NCBI RefSeq assembly: GCF_020178975.1
Contig: NZ_JAHXBU010000016.1
Coordinates: 1 to 42,503 of the forward strand
Source of the DNA: Cesiribacter sp. SM1
Lineage (GTDB): Bacteria > Bacteroidota > Bacteroidia > Cytophagales > Cyclobacteriaceae
Reading direction: 5' to 3'
DNA length: 42,503 nt
The notes below the pieces were generated by a model. It was given only the letters and a program-made list of their open reading frames with translations. It was not told where the DNA came from and searched no databases. Positions 1 to 8,569 of this stretch are shown in pieces; position 1 is the stretch's first letter; each line of letters opens with the position of its first letter. A program made the position numbers and the translations under genes.

Positions 1-169
1 CCTGAAAGGAGAGTCATTAAGAAAAGGAATTTTGAAAAACGAGTAACTAATTTTCACTACTTTGCAGCATCTTTCAAAGTGGCACTGTTTGACCGAAATC
101 CCTGGCATGGTCCCACCGAAATAGCCAAATGTTACCGCATTGTATTTATTAGTGTCGCAACCGCCCCAT

Positions 170-304
170 TCAGTACCTCTTGTTTAGCAGTCTCCATGTT
201 CTCGACTAATATCGGCTGCACTCTTACCTGTCGCACCGGCGCCCCGGCTCGAATTCTTTGTGGATCTTGGCAATTTTTTCTGGGGTAAAGGTCTCTCTTT
301 TCAT
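170..304 (-). pseudogene. IS3-family OrfA-like transposase remnant
   Basis: On the minus strand an ATG at 304 opens a peptide beginning MKRETFTPEKIAKIHKEFEPG, which resembles the start of IS3-type OrfA proteins. That frame stops at about 224. The next expected segment, GKSAADISREHG, continues in a second frame, so the helix-turn-helix region is split by at least one frameshift. No OrfB (DDE) part is visible. This is a dead fragment; the family assignment rests on a short stretch. Confidence 0.42.
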
Positions 305-310
305 TGTTTA

Positions 311-391
311 CAGTTTAAAGCCGCCGGGGCCCGGCGAAGGTGATTTCCTCTACAGCTCGGCTGGGGCAGCCCCACTGCCGCTTTTAAACTG
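311..391. repeat. GC-rich MITE-like element, copy 1
   Basis: An 81-bp GC-rich block is bounded by the inverted repeat CAGTTTAAA (311-319) and TTTAAACTG (383-391). Inside are self-complementary GC-rich stretches. Its right half shares CGGCTGGGGCAGCCCC plus CTGCCGCTT with a second copy at 20323-20412. It has no coding capacity. It could be a miniature inverted-repeat element or an IS end; no target-site duplication was established. Confidence 0.45.
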
Positions 392-433
392 TCCTATTTG
401 CCGGGAAGCTTACAATTAAAGATAGCTATCAAT

Positions 434-2104
434 CTACTTTAGGCTTTTGGTATCTGCAAAATAAATTCCAACATGAAAGGGATAAACAAAAGCATTATTA
501 GCAATTCTCTGAGCATAATTTTCTTTCAAGGTACTGTGGTAAATTAAGTTCCGTCTATCAGCACCGAGATCTACCTCAATAGAATTTTGAATATTGTTGA
601 ACTTTGGGGAAATATATACAGTGAAAGGCTTGTTGAACCAATTAATTACATCTATAGTGCCTGAATTCGTTATGTAGGAATTAAATTCTGTATCACCACC
701 TCTCAAAGCATTTTGAAGATTACCCTTGCTACCTTTGACGAAGTAAAACATATTGTTAATTTTATCTTGAGCATATAAACAATCGCAATGTGCTGTAATA
801 CATAATAAATATTGATCAGTGATATCATCACCATTATGTATTCTAAAGATGTCACCAAATCTTACTTCATCATTTTTTTTCCTTGTTGTAACAAGATTGT
901 TGTAATAAAAATTTAGTTTACCTAAGTGCTGCTGATATTCTTGCGGCGATGCCAAAAATTGAGTCATTTGCTCATTAATCCCTTTTTGGTCTTTATATTC
1001 ATCCAAAGTGCGAAATATTTTTGGTTGCCTCTCTTCATCATACAAAAATGAAGCAGCCTGACTTTTCCATAGCTCTCTTAAAAAATCATAAAACGATTCG
1101 GATGGGATTGAATTTTCTCTGTGATGAAAGAAAGCTAACTCATTTATACTGTCAATATCTTTGCCAATAAAACCCGAGGATTCTTTAAATAGATTTCTCA
1201 TCTCAAGAGCCATGAGGGTTAAAAAGTTACCTGAGTTATGAATTATAGCCTGTTTAAATCTTTCATATAGGTTCTGAGGCTTTATTTCCGTCTTATTATT
1301 GATTACAATAATTGTATGGTTGACAACTAAAAAATTTTGCTTGACATTATTTTTTATTTCTTCAGCTTCATTGATTGAAGAGCCTCTAATATCTTCACCA
1401 GCTAATAGAAAGCCTAGTCCACAGAAGCAATATGGCAAACTATTATAAACCTTCTTTTTTATTCTTTCAATGAAATGCTGCCTGATTTCTTTGAAAACCT
1501 CATTATTTGACTTCTCTTGTATTTTATTAGTTAAATCCTTAAAAATTATGCCGGCTCTGTCTTTATAGAGAACCATTTCCTTCAATAGTGCTTGAACATC
1601 TTCATCAAATATCTTTTTGAATTCAAAGCCATTATTTTCTAATATTTCTTCAATAGCCTTTTTATCTTCTTCTAAGATATCTTTTGAAAAAGGTGCAAAG
1701 TAACTGTTGATAGCATAAATAATCTCCGAAAAGTCTCTGCTTGGTGTACTTGTATATATACAAATGAAATGCAAGTTTGGGCGTTTAATAGCTTCAGCAA
1801 TGATGGCCACAGTTGGTGAATGTTCTACCCCAACTTTAGAAAGTTGCCAATCTAAAATCAATAAATCACGTCCTTCTAAAGTATAATTAGATCTGTTTTG
1901 CCAGTCTTCAAAATCCTTGAACTTATATAAATCAATTGACCTATCTTCCCTTCGAAAGCTTTGGTAAACTCCTCTAGAAAGCTCAGTCTCTGAATCAGTG
2001 GAAGGCTCAAAAGGTTCAGCTAAATCATCGTCAATGAACATTATAGATCCAATAGATTTACTTATTATCTCATTTGCAACATCTTCAAAACTATTCAATT
2101 TCAT
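434..2104 (-). CDS. response-receiver-domain protein of a modification/defence operon
   Basis: This 556-aa protein has an N-terminal domain that fits a divergent two-component receiver: an acidic cluster D25-D27, a candidate phospho-acceptor D85 in LLILDWQL, T118/S119 in FICIYTST, and a possible conserved Lys at 141. The remaining ~400 residues match nothing I can name and contain no recognisable DNA-binding domain, so this is not a standard transcription factor. It is the last gene of a minus-strand operon. Its ATG lies 2 nt after the stop of the double-GHKL ATPase, which is the obvious candidate phospho-donor. Low GC matches the rest of the island. I infer a signalling or effector role in a phage-defence or modification-linked system; the output activity is unknown. 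Confidence 0.75.
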   Translation of the reverse strand: MKLNSFEDVANEIISKSIGSIMFIDDDLAEPFEPSTDSETELSRGVYQSFRREDRSIDLYKFKDFEDWQNRSNYTLEGRDLLILDWQLSKVGVEHSPTVAIIAEAIKRPNLHFICIYTSTPSRDFSEIIYAINSYFAPFSKDILEEDKKAIEEILENNGFEFKKIFDEDVQALLKEMVLYKDRAGIIFKDLTNKIQEKSNNEVFKEIRQHFIERIKKKVYNSLPYCFCGLGFLLAGEDIRGSSINEAEEIKNNVKQNFLVVNHTIIVINNKTEIKPQNLYERFKQAIIHNSGNFLTLMALEMRNLFKESSGFIGKDIDSINELAFFHHRENSIPSESFYDFLRELWKSQAASFLYDEERQPKIFRTLDEYKDQKGINEQMTQFLASPQEYQQHLGKLNFYYNNLVTTRKKNDEVRFGDIFRIHNGDDITDQYLLCITAHCDCLYAQDKINNMFYFVKGSKGNLQNALRGGDTEFNSYITNSGTIDVINWFNKPFTVYISPKFNNIQNSIEVDLGADRRNLIYHSTLKENYAQRIANNAFVYPFHVGIYFADTKSLK

Positions 2105-2106
2105 AC

Positions 2107-5019
2107 TTATTTATTTATTGCTTCAATGATAAAACAAGCACCATTAAGGATATTATATTTTCTGTCATTAGTTGCATAGATATTGAATCCAATCCCATTT
2201 AAACTTTTTTTCGCGAGATACAAACCAATTCCTCGGCCTTTGGGACGATCAGAGTAAAATAACTTAAAAATGTTTTCTAGAAGATGTTCATCAATAGGAA
2301 GGCCAGAATTTAAAATTAACAATTTTTGATCTTGAAAATCAATCAAGATTCTCTTGTCTTCCACTGGTTGTAGCCAATATATTGCGTTATTGATTATATT
2401 AATTAAAACTGGCTTAAATACTGATTCGTATGAGAACTCACTCCAATCCGATGCTTTATCTGTTATCTCAAAATGGATATTATTCTCTTTAAGCTTAGTA
2501 CCAAAAAAATCTTGGATGTAATTAAATAATTCCTTGCCAGTTACATCTTTCCTAATTCTTCCAGTTGTTCTGTATAAAGGTTGTAATAATTTGTAGTTGT
2601 CTTCGAGATGATTAAATGCATTTACTAGAACGTTGTACCTCAGTAATGCTTCATTGTTATTTACTAAATTTATCTTTAGAGATTTGATGCTTTCTGATAA
2701 TTGAGAGTATAGAGTATTGAATTGATGATCTATTATTTCAACAGCGATTCCTAGTTGAGCTAGCTCATAAGTTTTATTCCACTCTTCTTTCATTTCTTCA
2801 AATTGCATTTTATAAAAACCAACTAAATCATCCTCTTTGACATCAAAGTTTACTCTTTCTAGGTGTGATAAATAAGGAGCAATTCTATTAGAAACCTTCT
2901 CTCTAGTATCCTTAAAAATACTTTCTAATAATTTCAAGCTAAGAAATATTTCATCAACATCAGTTTTTGGCGGAATAATAGCTTGATACTTAGCTTCGTA
3001 ATCAGAAAGAAAAATGGTTTCTTCATTGGCCAATTCTTTTATGAACTTATTATTTATAAACTTTAACCGATTGTCATATTCAGAGAATTGGTTCTTCAAT
3101 GTATTTGAAAATAATTTGTGCTTGCTTTCAAATTCCACAAAGAGATCTTGTACTTTTAATTTCTCTTGTACAGAGTTGATTACTCTATCTGAAATTTCAA
3201 CTGTTTTTTGAAACTTTGATAACTGTTTCTGATAAGCATAATAGTTCTTTTCTTGTAATGGAGTAGGTGCAAATCTGGCTGGTTTAGATATTTTGAATGC
3301 TTGTGCCTTGATTTTACATTCATCTAGTTCTTTTAATATAATACGTACTTCATCAAAGGCTACATCTGAAGTGGCTGTTTTTTCCTCCAAGCTCTTTATG
3401 AGAGTCACGTAATGTGTCTCAAGAAAGTCTAATGCCTGTGGATATTCTTTTAAATTCTTCGAAAACTGCTTTCTTGCTTCTTTGTCTCTTTCTTTTTCTT
3501 GGGATTCAGCTTCTGACATCTTTCTAATCTCTTCCTTCTGTTGATTCTTATAATCAAACTCTGAAGAAGTAGCAAAATATTTCTTTGCTAAATCTTTAAA
3601 AAAAGCTATCAATTCAGACTTAAAGTCTCTATAAGCGAGGTTATTTACAAATCCTTCTCTACTAGACTTATCTACTAATCTTTTATTTAAATCTCGTGAT
3701 ATTTCAATATATCCAAACATTCTTCTCTTTGCGAAGAAGTTATCCCCTGCTGATTTATTTCTTCTCTCTTCAAACTCTAAAAAATCATTCTCTGCTCTTC
3801 CATAAGGTAGTACTCTAAAATGATCTCTGTAGATGTACAATCCACCGTATAATTCCAGCTTTTCGCCGAAAATACGCCATTGTTCATCATTCAAAGATGT
3901 TTCTTCTTTTTTGCCTACTACATATCCTAATTTAATCTCGAAGGGACCAAAACTTGTAAGTTTTTCCTTTCTAATAGGCTTATAATTGTGTTCAATCTCT
4001 TTTTTATAGATCCTTACCTTACCAAAGAAATTGCCTTTTTCATCAAATCTCCCATCAATCATGTGGTCACTGTGATGAAAATCTTCTGGAGTGAAAAATT
4101 CTTTAAAATTTAGAAGATCATATTCACCATTTTCGCTATCCTTGATCCAAAAATGAGTTTTATATATTGGATCATCTGTTTTGAATAAATTAAATAGTCC
4201 AACAAGAGCAGAAACTGTATGATTTATAGAGTTTTCATCTTGCTTATCTTGATTTTCATCTTTTTTAGAAAAATTCTTTAAATCTAATATTTGTTGTTCT
4301 GGCTGAAAAATTATAAAACGTGTTGCGTGGGAACCTAGAGGATCATTTGCAAGATCATTTATATGGTTATCAATAATAAAGTCGGGTAAAGAAAGATCTA
4401 AACAATCAGAAATTATTGTTCGCCTTAAATCTTGTTGATCACTCCAAGGATCCCTTTGACCTGGATTAATCGCAGGAAAGTTTAATAAAAATTCGTCTTT
4501 TAAATCATTGAAAATATTAGCAGCGGTAGAACCGGATACAATAGTTTTATTAGGTATATGAATATCCTCTAGAAATAAGTTATAATTCTCTAAGATCCTC
4601 CAATCAAAAAATATTGCCTCCAGTTGGTGCTTTTTTTTCTTAGTTAGCATTAACATTTGAGGACCAAGGTAAGCTACAGCCAGTCGACCGATGCCCTTCT
4701 CACCCATTTTAATTCGTGGCTCTTTATGAAGAGTATCCTCTCCCTTGATATCAATCTCTCCTCTTGATTTTGAGTCTGTGCCCAATACAAACCATTTATC
4801 AGTAATATCTTCTTTTGTCATTCCTTTACCATCATCAGAAATAACAAAAACAGGTTCAGAAGAATCTACATACCCATCCAAATAAAGAAAAGCTTGTAAT
4901 TTATCCCCATATGCATCATAGCCATTCTTCCATAACTCAGAAATTGCTGTAGGCAAATCAGCAATTTGTCCTTTTCCTAGAAGATCAACTGCTCTTGCTT
5001 TGGCTCTGAATTGAGGCAT
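2107..5019 (-). CDS. double-GHKL ATPase (MORC/Hsp90-like N-terminus, histidine-kinase-like C-terminus)
   Basis: This is a 970-aa protein. Residues ~10-120 carry a GHKL ATP-binding fold: N-box AISELWKNGYDA (E28, N32, D35), G1 box DDGKGM (from D62) and G2 box GEKGIGR (106-112), as in MORC/Hsp90-type ATPases. A long charged, probably coiled-coil centre follows (~470-740). Near H765 the stretch IIDHQFNTL sits where a histidine-kinase dimerisation helix would be. The C-terminus has a second GHKL module with N-box INNAIYW (~874-880), a degenerate G1 (NSG, ~904) and G2 GRGIG (~928-932). The start overlaps the methyltransferase gene by 35 nt, so the two are translationally linked; the receiver gene follows after 2 nt. 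Known families of this kind couple ATP-driven conformational change to DNA or signalling. I infer a sensor/ATPase of a restriction-like system that may signal to the downstream receiver. Confidence 0.82.
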   Translation of the reverse strand: MPQFRAKARAVDLLGKGQIADLPTAISELWKNGYDAYGDKLQAFLYLDGYVDSSEPVFVISDDGKGMTKEDITDKWFVLGTDSKSRGEIDIKGEDTLHKEPRIKMGEKGIGRLAVAYLGPQMLMLTKKKKHQLEAIFFDWRILENYNLFLEDIHIPNKTIVSGSTAANIFNDLKDEFLLNFPAINPGQRDPWSDQQDLRRTIISDCLDLSLPDFIIDNHINDLANDPLGSHATRFIIFQPEQQILDLKNFSKKDENQDKQDENSINHTVSALVGLFNLFKTDDPIYKTHFWIKDSENGEYDLLNFKEFFTPEDFHHSDHMIDGRFDEKGNFFGKVRIYKKEIEHNYKPIRKEKLTSFGPFEIKLGYVVGKKEETSLNDEQWRIFGEKLELYGGLYIYRDHFRVLPYGRAENDFLEFEERRNKSAGDNFFAKRRMFGYIEISRDLNKRLVDKSSREGFVNNLAYRDFKSELIAFFKDLAKKYFATSSEFDYKNQQKEEIRKMSEAESQEKERDKEARKQFSKNLKEYPQALDFLETHYVTLIKSLEEKTATSDVAFDEVRIILKELDECKIKAQAFKISKPARFAPTPLQEKNYYAYQKQLSKFQKTVEISDRVINSVQEKLKVQDLFVEFESKHKLFSNTLKNQFSEYDNRLKFINNKFIKELANEETIFLSDYEAKYQAIIPPKTDVDEIFLSLKLLESIFKDTREKVSNRIAPYLSHLERVNFDVKEDDLVGFYKMQFEEMKEEWNKTYELAQLGIAVEIIDHQFNTLYSQLSESIKSLKINLVNNNEALLRYNVLVNAFNHLEDNYKLLQPLYRTTGRIRKDVTGKELFNYIQDFFGTKLKENNIHFEITDKASDWSEFSYESVFKPVLINIINNAIYWLQPVEDKRILIDFQDQKLLILNSGLPIDEHLLENIFKLFYSDRPKGRGIGLYLAKKSLNGIGFNIYATNDRKYNILNGACFIIEAINK

Positions 5020-6088
5020 TTTTTCTAGCTTTTATAATTTCCTGACCAATTTTTCTTGCCATGTTAGGTGGCACGGCATTTCCAATCATCCTTGCAGCTT
5101 TTTCAATACTATTCGAATAAAATTTATAATCTAAAGGAAAAGATTGAAGTACAGCGCCCTCTCTTATAGAAATTGCCCGATTTTGTTCTGGATGTGCAAA
5201 TCGGCCATTAGATGTACTGTAAAATTTTGTTGTTATAGTAGGGGATGGTTGGTCCCAATACATTCTTCCGTATACATCATAAAATAAATCATCCTTGCCT
5301 ACATAACAAGGTAATTGTAACTCTGGATCATCTTTCCATGCAAGCCTTGTTCCACCATCTGGAGGTGTACTTCTTAAACGAGCGATGTTGATAGCTTGTA
5401 AGCCAGCACAAGAATGTTGAAAGTCAGTTAAATCTTTGTGCCCGGCAGGAATTCTATCAAAACCTTTTTCTTCTGATATAAAATTGCGTACAGTCATTCC
5501 CTTTCCACATTTCAATTTAGGAATAGCTATTACATTAGTTATTCTAGATGCTAAAAGGACGTATCTTTTACGATTCTGAGGTACTTCATAATCTAATGCA
5601 TTTATTATTTTATCATCAATAAAATAACCTGTCTCGTATAGATACTGCTTAAATGTTTGAAGCGGACTTTCCTTCTTCGACTCAAGACCTGGTACATTTT
5701 CAATAAAAATAAATCCTGGCCTAAAGTAATCTACAAATTTTTTAAAATCTTCAAGTAGCAATCTTGATTTCGCAGACTTTTCTTTTGATGTATTTATTAT
5801 TGTATAATATTGACAGGGAGAACAACCAATAAATATCAGATTATCATCGTTGGGTGTAATATTTAAATCTTTTTGAAGCTGTTCTGGCTTATATTTAGAA
5901 ATGTCTGAGTGTATGAATTTTGAGTTATTATTCTTCTCATATGTTTCCTTACAAGTTTCATCTATGTCTATTCCGCCAAGAACATTTATACCTGCTTTTA
6001 GAAAACCACAAGTTACACCACCAGCACCGCAAAAGAAGTCCACTGCTTTCAAAGCGCTAGTGTTGTTCTCAGTATTTTTTTTTGGCAT
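4985..6088 (-). CDS. DNA (cytosine-5-)-methyltransferase
   Basis: This 367-aa C5-cytosine methyltransferase shows the ordered motifs: motif I DFFCGAGG (residues 17-24, SAM binding), motif IV GCSPCQ with catalytic Cys92, motif VI ENVPG (130-134), motif VIII QNRKR (171-175), a target-recognition region between ~190 and 310, and motif X GNAVPP near the C-terminus. It methylates cytosine at an unknown site. It is the first gene of the minus-strand operon and overlaps the ATPase gene. It diverges from vsr on the other strand, the classical association of C5 methylases with very-short-patch repair. No ordinary type II restriction enzyme is adjacent; the HNH protein is the nearest nuclease candidate. 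Confidence 0.95.
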   Translation of the reverse strand: MPKKNTENNTSALKAVDFFCGAGGVTCGFLKAGINVLGGIDIDETCKETYEKNNNSKFIHSDISKYKPEQLQKDLNITPNDDNLIFIGCSPCQYYTIINTSKEKSAKSRLLLEDFKKFVDYFRPGFIFIENVPGLESKKESPLQTFKQYLYETGYFIDDKIINALDYEVPQNRKRYVLLASRITNVIAIPKLKCGKGMTVRNFISEEKGFDRIPAGHKDLTDFQHSCAGLQAINIARLRSTPPDGGTRLAWKDDPELQLPCYVGKDDLFYDVYGRMYWDQPSPTITTKFYSTSNGRFAHPEQNRAISIREGAVLQSFPLDYKFYSNSIEKAARMIGNAVPPNMARKIGQEIIKARKNASIQSQSKSS

Positions 6089-6381
6089 ATCTGACTACTT
6101 ATTTATAGGCTTTTCTATAACCTGTAAACATAGGAATTATTAATTTCTTTATCAATCCCATGTTGTTAAGTAGACTTCAAACAAAAAAGTGAACAAAAGA
6201 TTATAAATGGATTAGATGTAAGGCTAGCAGGATATAAGCGAGGAGGCCTTGCATTAGCATCAAAGAATCAACCCTAATGCCAGATTCACTGCCTCACTTG
6301 CCTATAGATAAAATTGTCTTAGTCCCATAAAAGAATGGAGAGTTTTTGAAACAGAAATCAGAAACTTTAAATTAGGGAAAT

Positions 6382-6553
6382 ATGAGCAAATCGTACAAGA
6401 GACGGAGTAAGCAGGAGAAGTTAAAAATCGTGCAGGCAGCAGAGCAAGAAGGAGCCATTTCAGCCTGTCGTAAGCACAGCCACCTTTTACAGCTGGAAAA
6501 AGATATATGATCAGCATGGTAAGGCAGGTTTTCAGCAGGAAAATATTAAATGA
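6382..6553 (+). pseudogene. frameshifted transposase OrfA fragment (IS3-like)
   Basis: The ATG at 6382 gives MSKSYKRRSKQEKLKIVQAA and then AEQEGAISACRKHS, a typical transposase helix-turn-helix start. The frame then ends at TGA, while a second frame carries ATFYSWKKIYDQHGKAGFQQ, the expected recognition-helix continuation, up to the stop at 6551. So one frameshift and a truncation are visible. It lies in the 520-bp divergent intergenic region between the methyltransferase and vsr, so an IS event may have separated the two arms or altered their promoters. Confidence 0.6.
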
Positions 6554-6609
6554 GCATCTTTGTGATTACCGAGTAATGTTGAAGAACTTCTCACTTACTA
6601 GATCTGCAA

Positions 6610-7041
6610 ATGACTGATATTTATTCCCAACAAAAGCGATCGAATATTATGGCTAAGATATTCGGAAAGGAAACAAAGCCAGAAATAACAGTACGGAAGT
6701 TCTTATTTGGAAAAGGGTTTCGGTATAGGAAGAACGTTAGCGATTTGCCTGGTAAACCGGATATTGTTTTACCAAAGTACAACACCACAATATTTGTAAA
6801 CGGATGTTTCTGGCATGGGCATCAAGGTTGTAAAGCAGCTAAACTCCCTAGAACGAGACATGAGTTCTGGAAAGAAAAGATTGGTGCAAATGTAGAACGT
6901 GACACACGGAATACAAGACAGTTGGAAGAAGAGGGCTGGAAGGTAGTTGTGGTTTGGCAATGTGAAATCAAATCTAAAGAGAAAAGAGAAAAACGGCTGG
7001 AGGGTCTAATTTCAGAAATCAAAAGCAAAAAGGATGTTTAA
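6610..7041 (+). CDS. vsr: very short patch repair (Vsr) endonuclease
   Basis: This 143-aa protein has the usual Vsr length. The active-site residues fall at the same numbers as in the E. coli enzyme: E25, D51 (in GKPDIVLPKY), H69 and H71 (in VNGCFWHGH), followed by RTRHEFWKEKI and the RD segment; Cys74 and Cys118 may bind the structural zinc. Vsr nicks next to T:G mismatches that arise when 5-methylcytosine deaminates, so it protects the methylase's target sites. Its stop overlaps the start of the HNH gene by 8 nt. The partner methyltransferase is divergently transcribed. Confidence 0.95.
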   Translation: MTDIYSQQKRSNIMAKIFGKETKPEITVRKFLFGKGFRYRKNVSDLPGKPDIVLPKYNTTIFVNGCFWHGHQGCKAAKLPRTRHEFWKEKIGANVERDTRNTRQLEEEGWKVVVVWQCEIKSKEKREKRLEGLISEIKSKKDV

Positions 7042-7780
7042 GATTGGCGCTACCTACACAAAAAAGGAAATATATCATATATTGAATGTACCCAAGGAAT
7101 TACAACGGGGAGCCTGGGATACAGGATATAGAAAGTATGAGAATGATGTGTTTATTTTTTCTAATATAGGTGTTGCAGGAAGAACAGGGCACGATTATGA
7201 TAATTATTGGAATGGTGATGAGCTAGTTTGGTACGGCAAAAGTCAATCTAGATTGAACCATCAATCTATTCAAGAGCTCCTTTATCCTAGTGGCAATGTT
7301 TATCTGTTTACAAGAAAGGGAGATCGAGATCCTTTTGTTTTTGAGGGTTGTGGAGTTGCGAAAGATTTTGAAGATACTAGACCTGTGAAAATTACCTGGT
7401 CACTTCGATACAATGAGCAAGTAAACCCTGTAATCTTAGCTGAGGAATTAGTAACACCTGATTTTTATTATGAAGGTGCCTGTAAATTAATCAAAGTAAA
7501 TAAATACGAACGAAATATTGCGGCTCGTAGAGAGTGCTTGGAATTTCACGGAACGTCTTGTAAATGCTGTGGATTTAATTTTGAGAGTGTGTATGGCGAA
7601 TTGGGCAAGGACTTTATTCATGTGCATCACGTTAAACCTTTGTCTGAGGTAAAGGAAGAATACATTGTTGATCCTATCAAAGATTTGATTCCCCTTTGCC
7701 CTAATTGTCATGCAATGGTTCATAGAAAAGTGCCGGCTTTGTCGGTACAAGAGTTGAGAGAAAGACTGTCTATCCATTAG
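7034..7780 (+). CDS. DUF3427-like domain plus HNH endonuclease
   Basis: This is a 248-aa protein. Residues ~1-125 resemble the DUF3427/PUA-like module (GATYTKKEIYHILNV, then a GY-rich and aromatic-rich segment), a fold sometimes linked to recognition of modified bases. Residues ~170-232 form a zinc-stabilised HNH nuclease: CKCC (176-179), HVHHV with H198/H199, LIPLCPNCH (C222, C225, H226) and H230. It overlaps vsr by 8 nt, so the two are co-expressed. I infer the nuclease arm of the island, either the restriction partner of the methyltransferase or a modification-dependent nuclease; which one cannot be decided from sequence. No truncation is visible. Confidence 0.85.
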   Translation: MFKIGATYTKKEIYHILNVPKELQRGAWDTGYRKYENDVFIFSNIGVAGRTGHDYDNYWNGDELVWYGKSQSRLNHQSIQELLYPSGNVYLFTRKGDRDPFVFEGCGVAKDFEDTRPVKITWSLRYNEQVNPVILAEELVTPDFYYEGACKLIKVNKYERNIAARRECLEFHGTSCKCCGFNFESVYGELGKDFIHVHHVKPLSEVKEEYIVDPIKDLIPLCPNCHAMVHRKVPALSVQELRERLSIH

Positions 7781-7982
7781 TAAATGCCAATAATGACACA
7801 ATATTCATTAATGAGATATTTAAAATTCTCAATCAACATTTTGTGAAAAATCAGGCACATCTACAACAAGATTCAATACTTCGGAAAGGGGAATTTCTGA
7901 CGCATAGTGTATTAACTATTAATTGGGGAATAGGAATATTATGTAGATCAGTTGGAAATAAATGTTAGATTGTAAATAGTCT

Positions 7983-8285
7983 TTATTCTGGGCTACCTTT
8001 CATTCTCTTACCACCTTTTTCAACTGGAGGGACATATTCATCTGGTATATCGAATTCAAAATTAAAAAGCACAGAAGGGTGAACACCAATAGCCCTGGAT
8101 ATTTGGGCAATGTTGCTAATGGATGTATTTGTTTCTCCCCTTAAGATTCGTCCTACCTGCCTCAAATCAAATCCTGTTCTGTCACTTAAGCATTCCTGGC
8201 CAATATTTTTTTCCTCGCAAATTTCTAGAATTCGTTTGCGAACTTTATCTATAAATTCCTGGTCCTTGTAATTTGGTTTTTTCAC
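7983..8285 (-). CDS. XRE-family helix-turn-helix regulator
   Basis: This 100-aa protein has a Cro/C1-type helix-turn-helix at residues ~15-70 (ILEICEEKNIGQECLSDRTG, then LRQVGRILRGETNTSISNI and AIGVHPSVLF). The C-terminal tail is rich in Pro, Gly and Lys. Its size and place at the edge of a restriction-type island suit a controller or autoregulator. A perfect palindrome lies just upstream of its start. Its regulatory target within the island is not shown; control of its own promoter is most likely. Confidence 0.85.
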   Translation of the reverse strand: MKKPNYKDQEFIDKVRKRILEICEEKNIGQECLSDRTGFDLRQVGRILRGETNTSISNIAQISRAIGVHPSVLFNFEFDIPDEYVPPVEKGGKRMKGSPE

Positions 8286-8318
8286 AAGGACAAATTGTTA
8301 CAGGCTATCAAAAATTGT

Positions 8319-8336
8319 TAGGACATATTTGTCCTA
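8319..8336. promoter_or_regulatory. palindromic operator candidate for the XRE regulator
   Basis: TAGGACATATTTGTCCTA is a perfect 7+7 palindrome with a 4-nt centre, 34 bp upstream of the XRE start codon. A related half-site, AAGGACAAATT, sits closer to the gene at about 8286-8297. The pairing and position suggest autoregulation by the XRE protein. Confidence 0.5.
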
Positions 8337-8508
8337 TATTTAAAAATTGCTTACCTTTGATCTAGTTAGTCAAGGCTTCTAAACTGCTAACTAATTCCAG
8401 TTTAGAAGAATTTTGATATTGAATTTTATATTTGCGATACTTCAAAATTTATAGCATTTGAAGCAGTCGCACTGATTGTCTCGTCTTAGAAAACTGGCAC
8501 CTTTCATT

Positions 8509-8568
8509 GACCACGAGACGGTAAGTGAGAAGCTCACGCTATGGGCGTGGGCCCACTTATTCGTGGTC
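8509..8568. other. large stable hairpin, function unknown
   Basis: The outer arms GACCACGA (8509-8516) and TCGTGGTC (8561-8568) pair. GTAAGTG (8521-8527) pairs with CACTTAT (8554-8560), with one G-T pair. GCTCACGC (8532-8539) pairs with GCGTGGGC (8545-8552) around a 5-nt loop. That is about 23 base pairs with one 4-nt bulge. No T-run follows on either strand, so it is not an obvious terminator. It could be a small RNA, a recombination site or an element end. Confidence 0.5.
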
Positions 8569-8569
8569 G

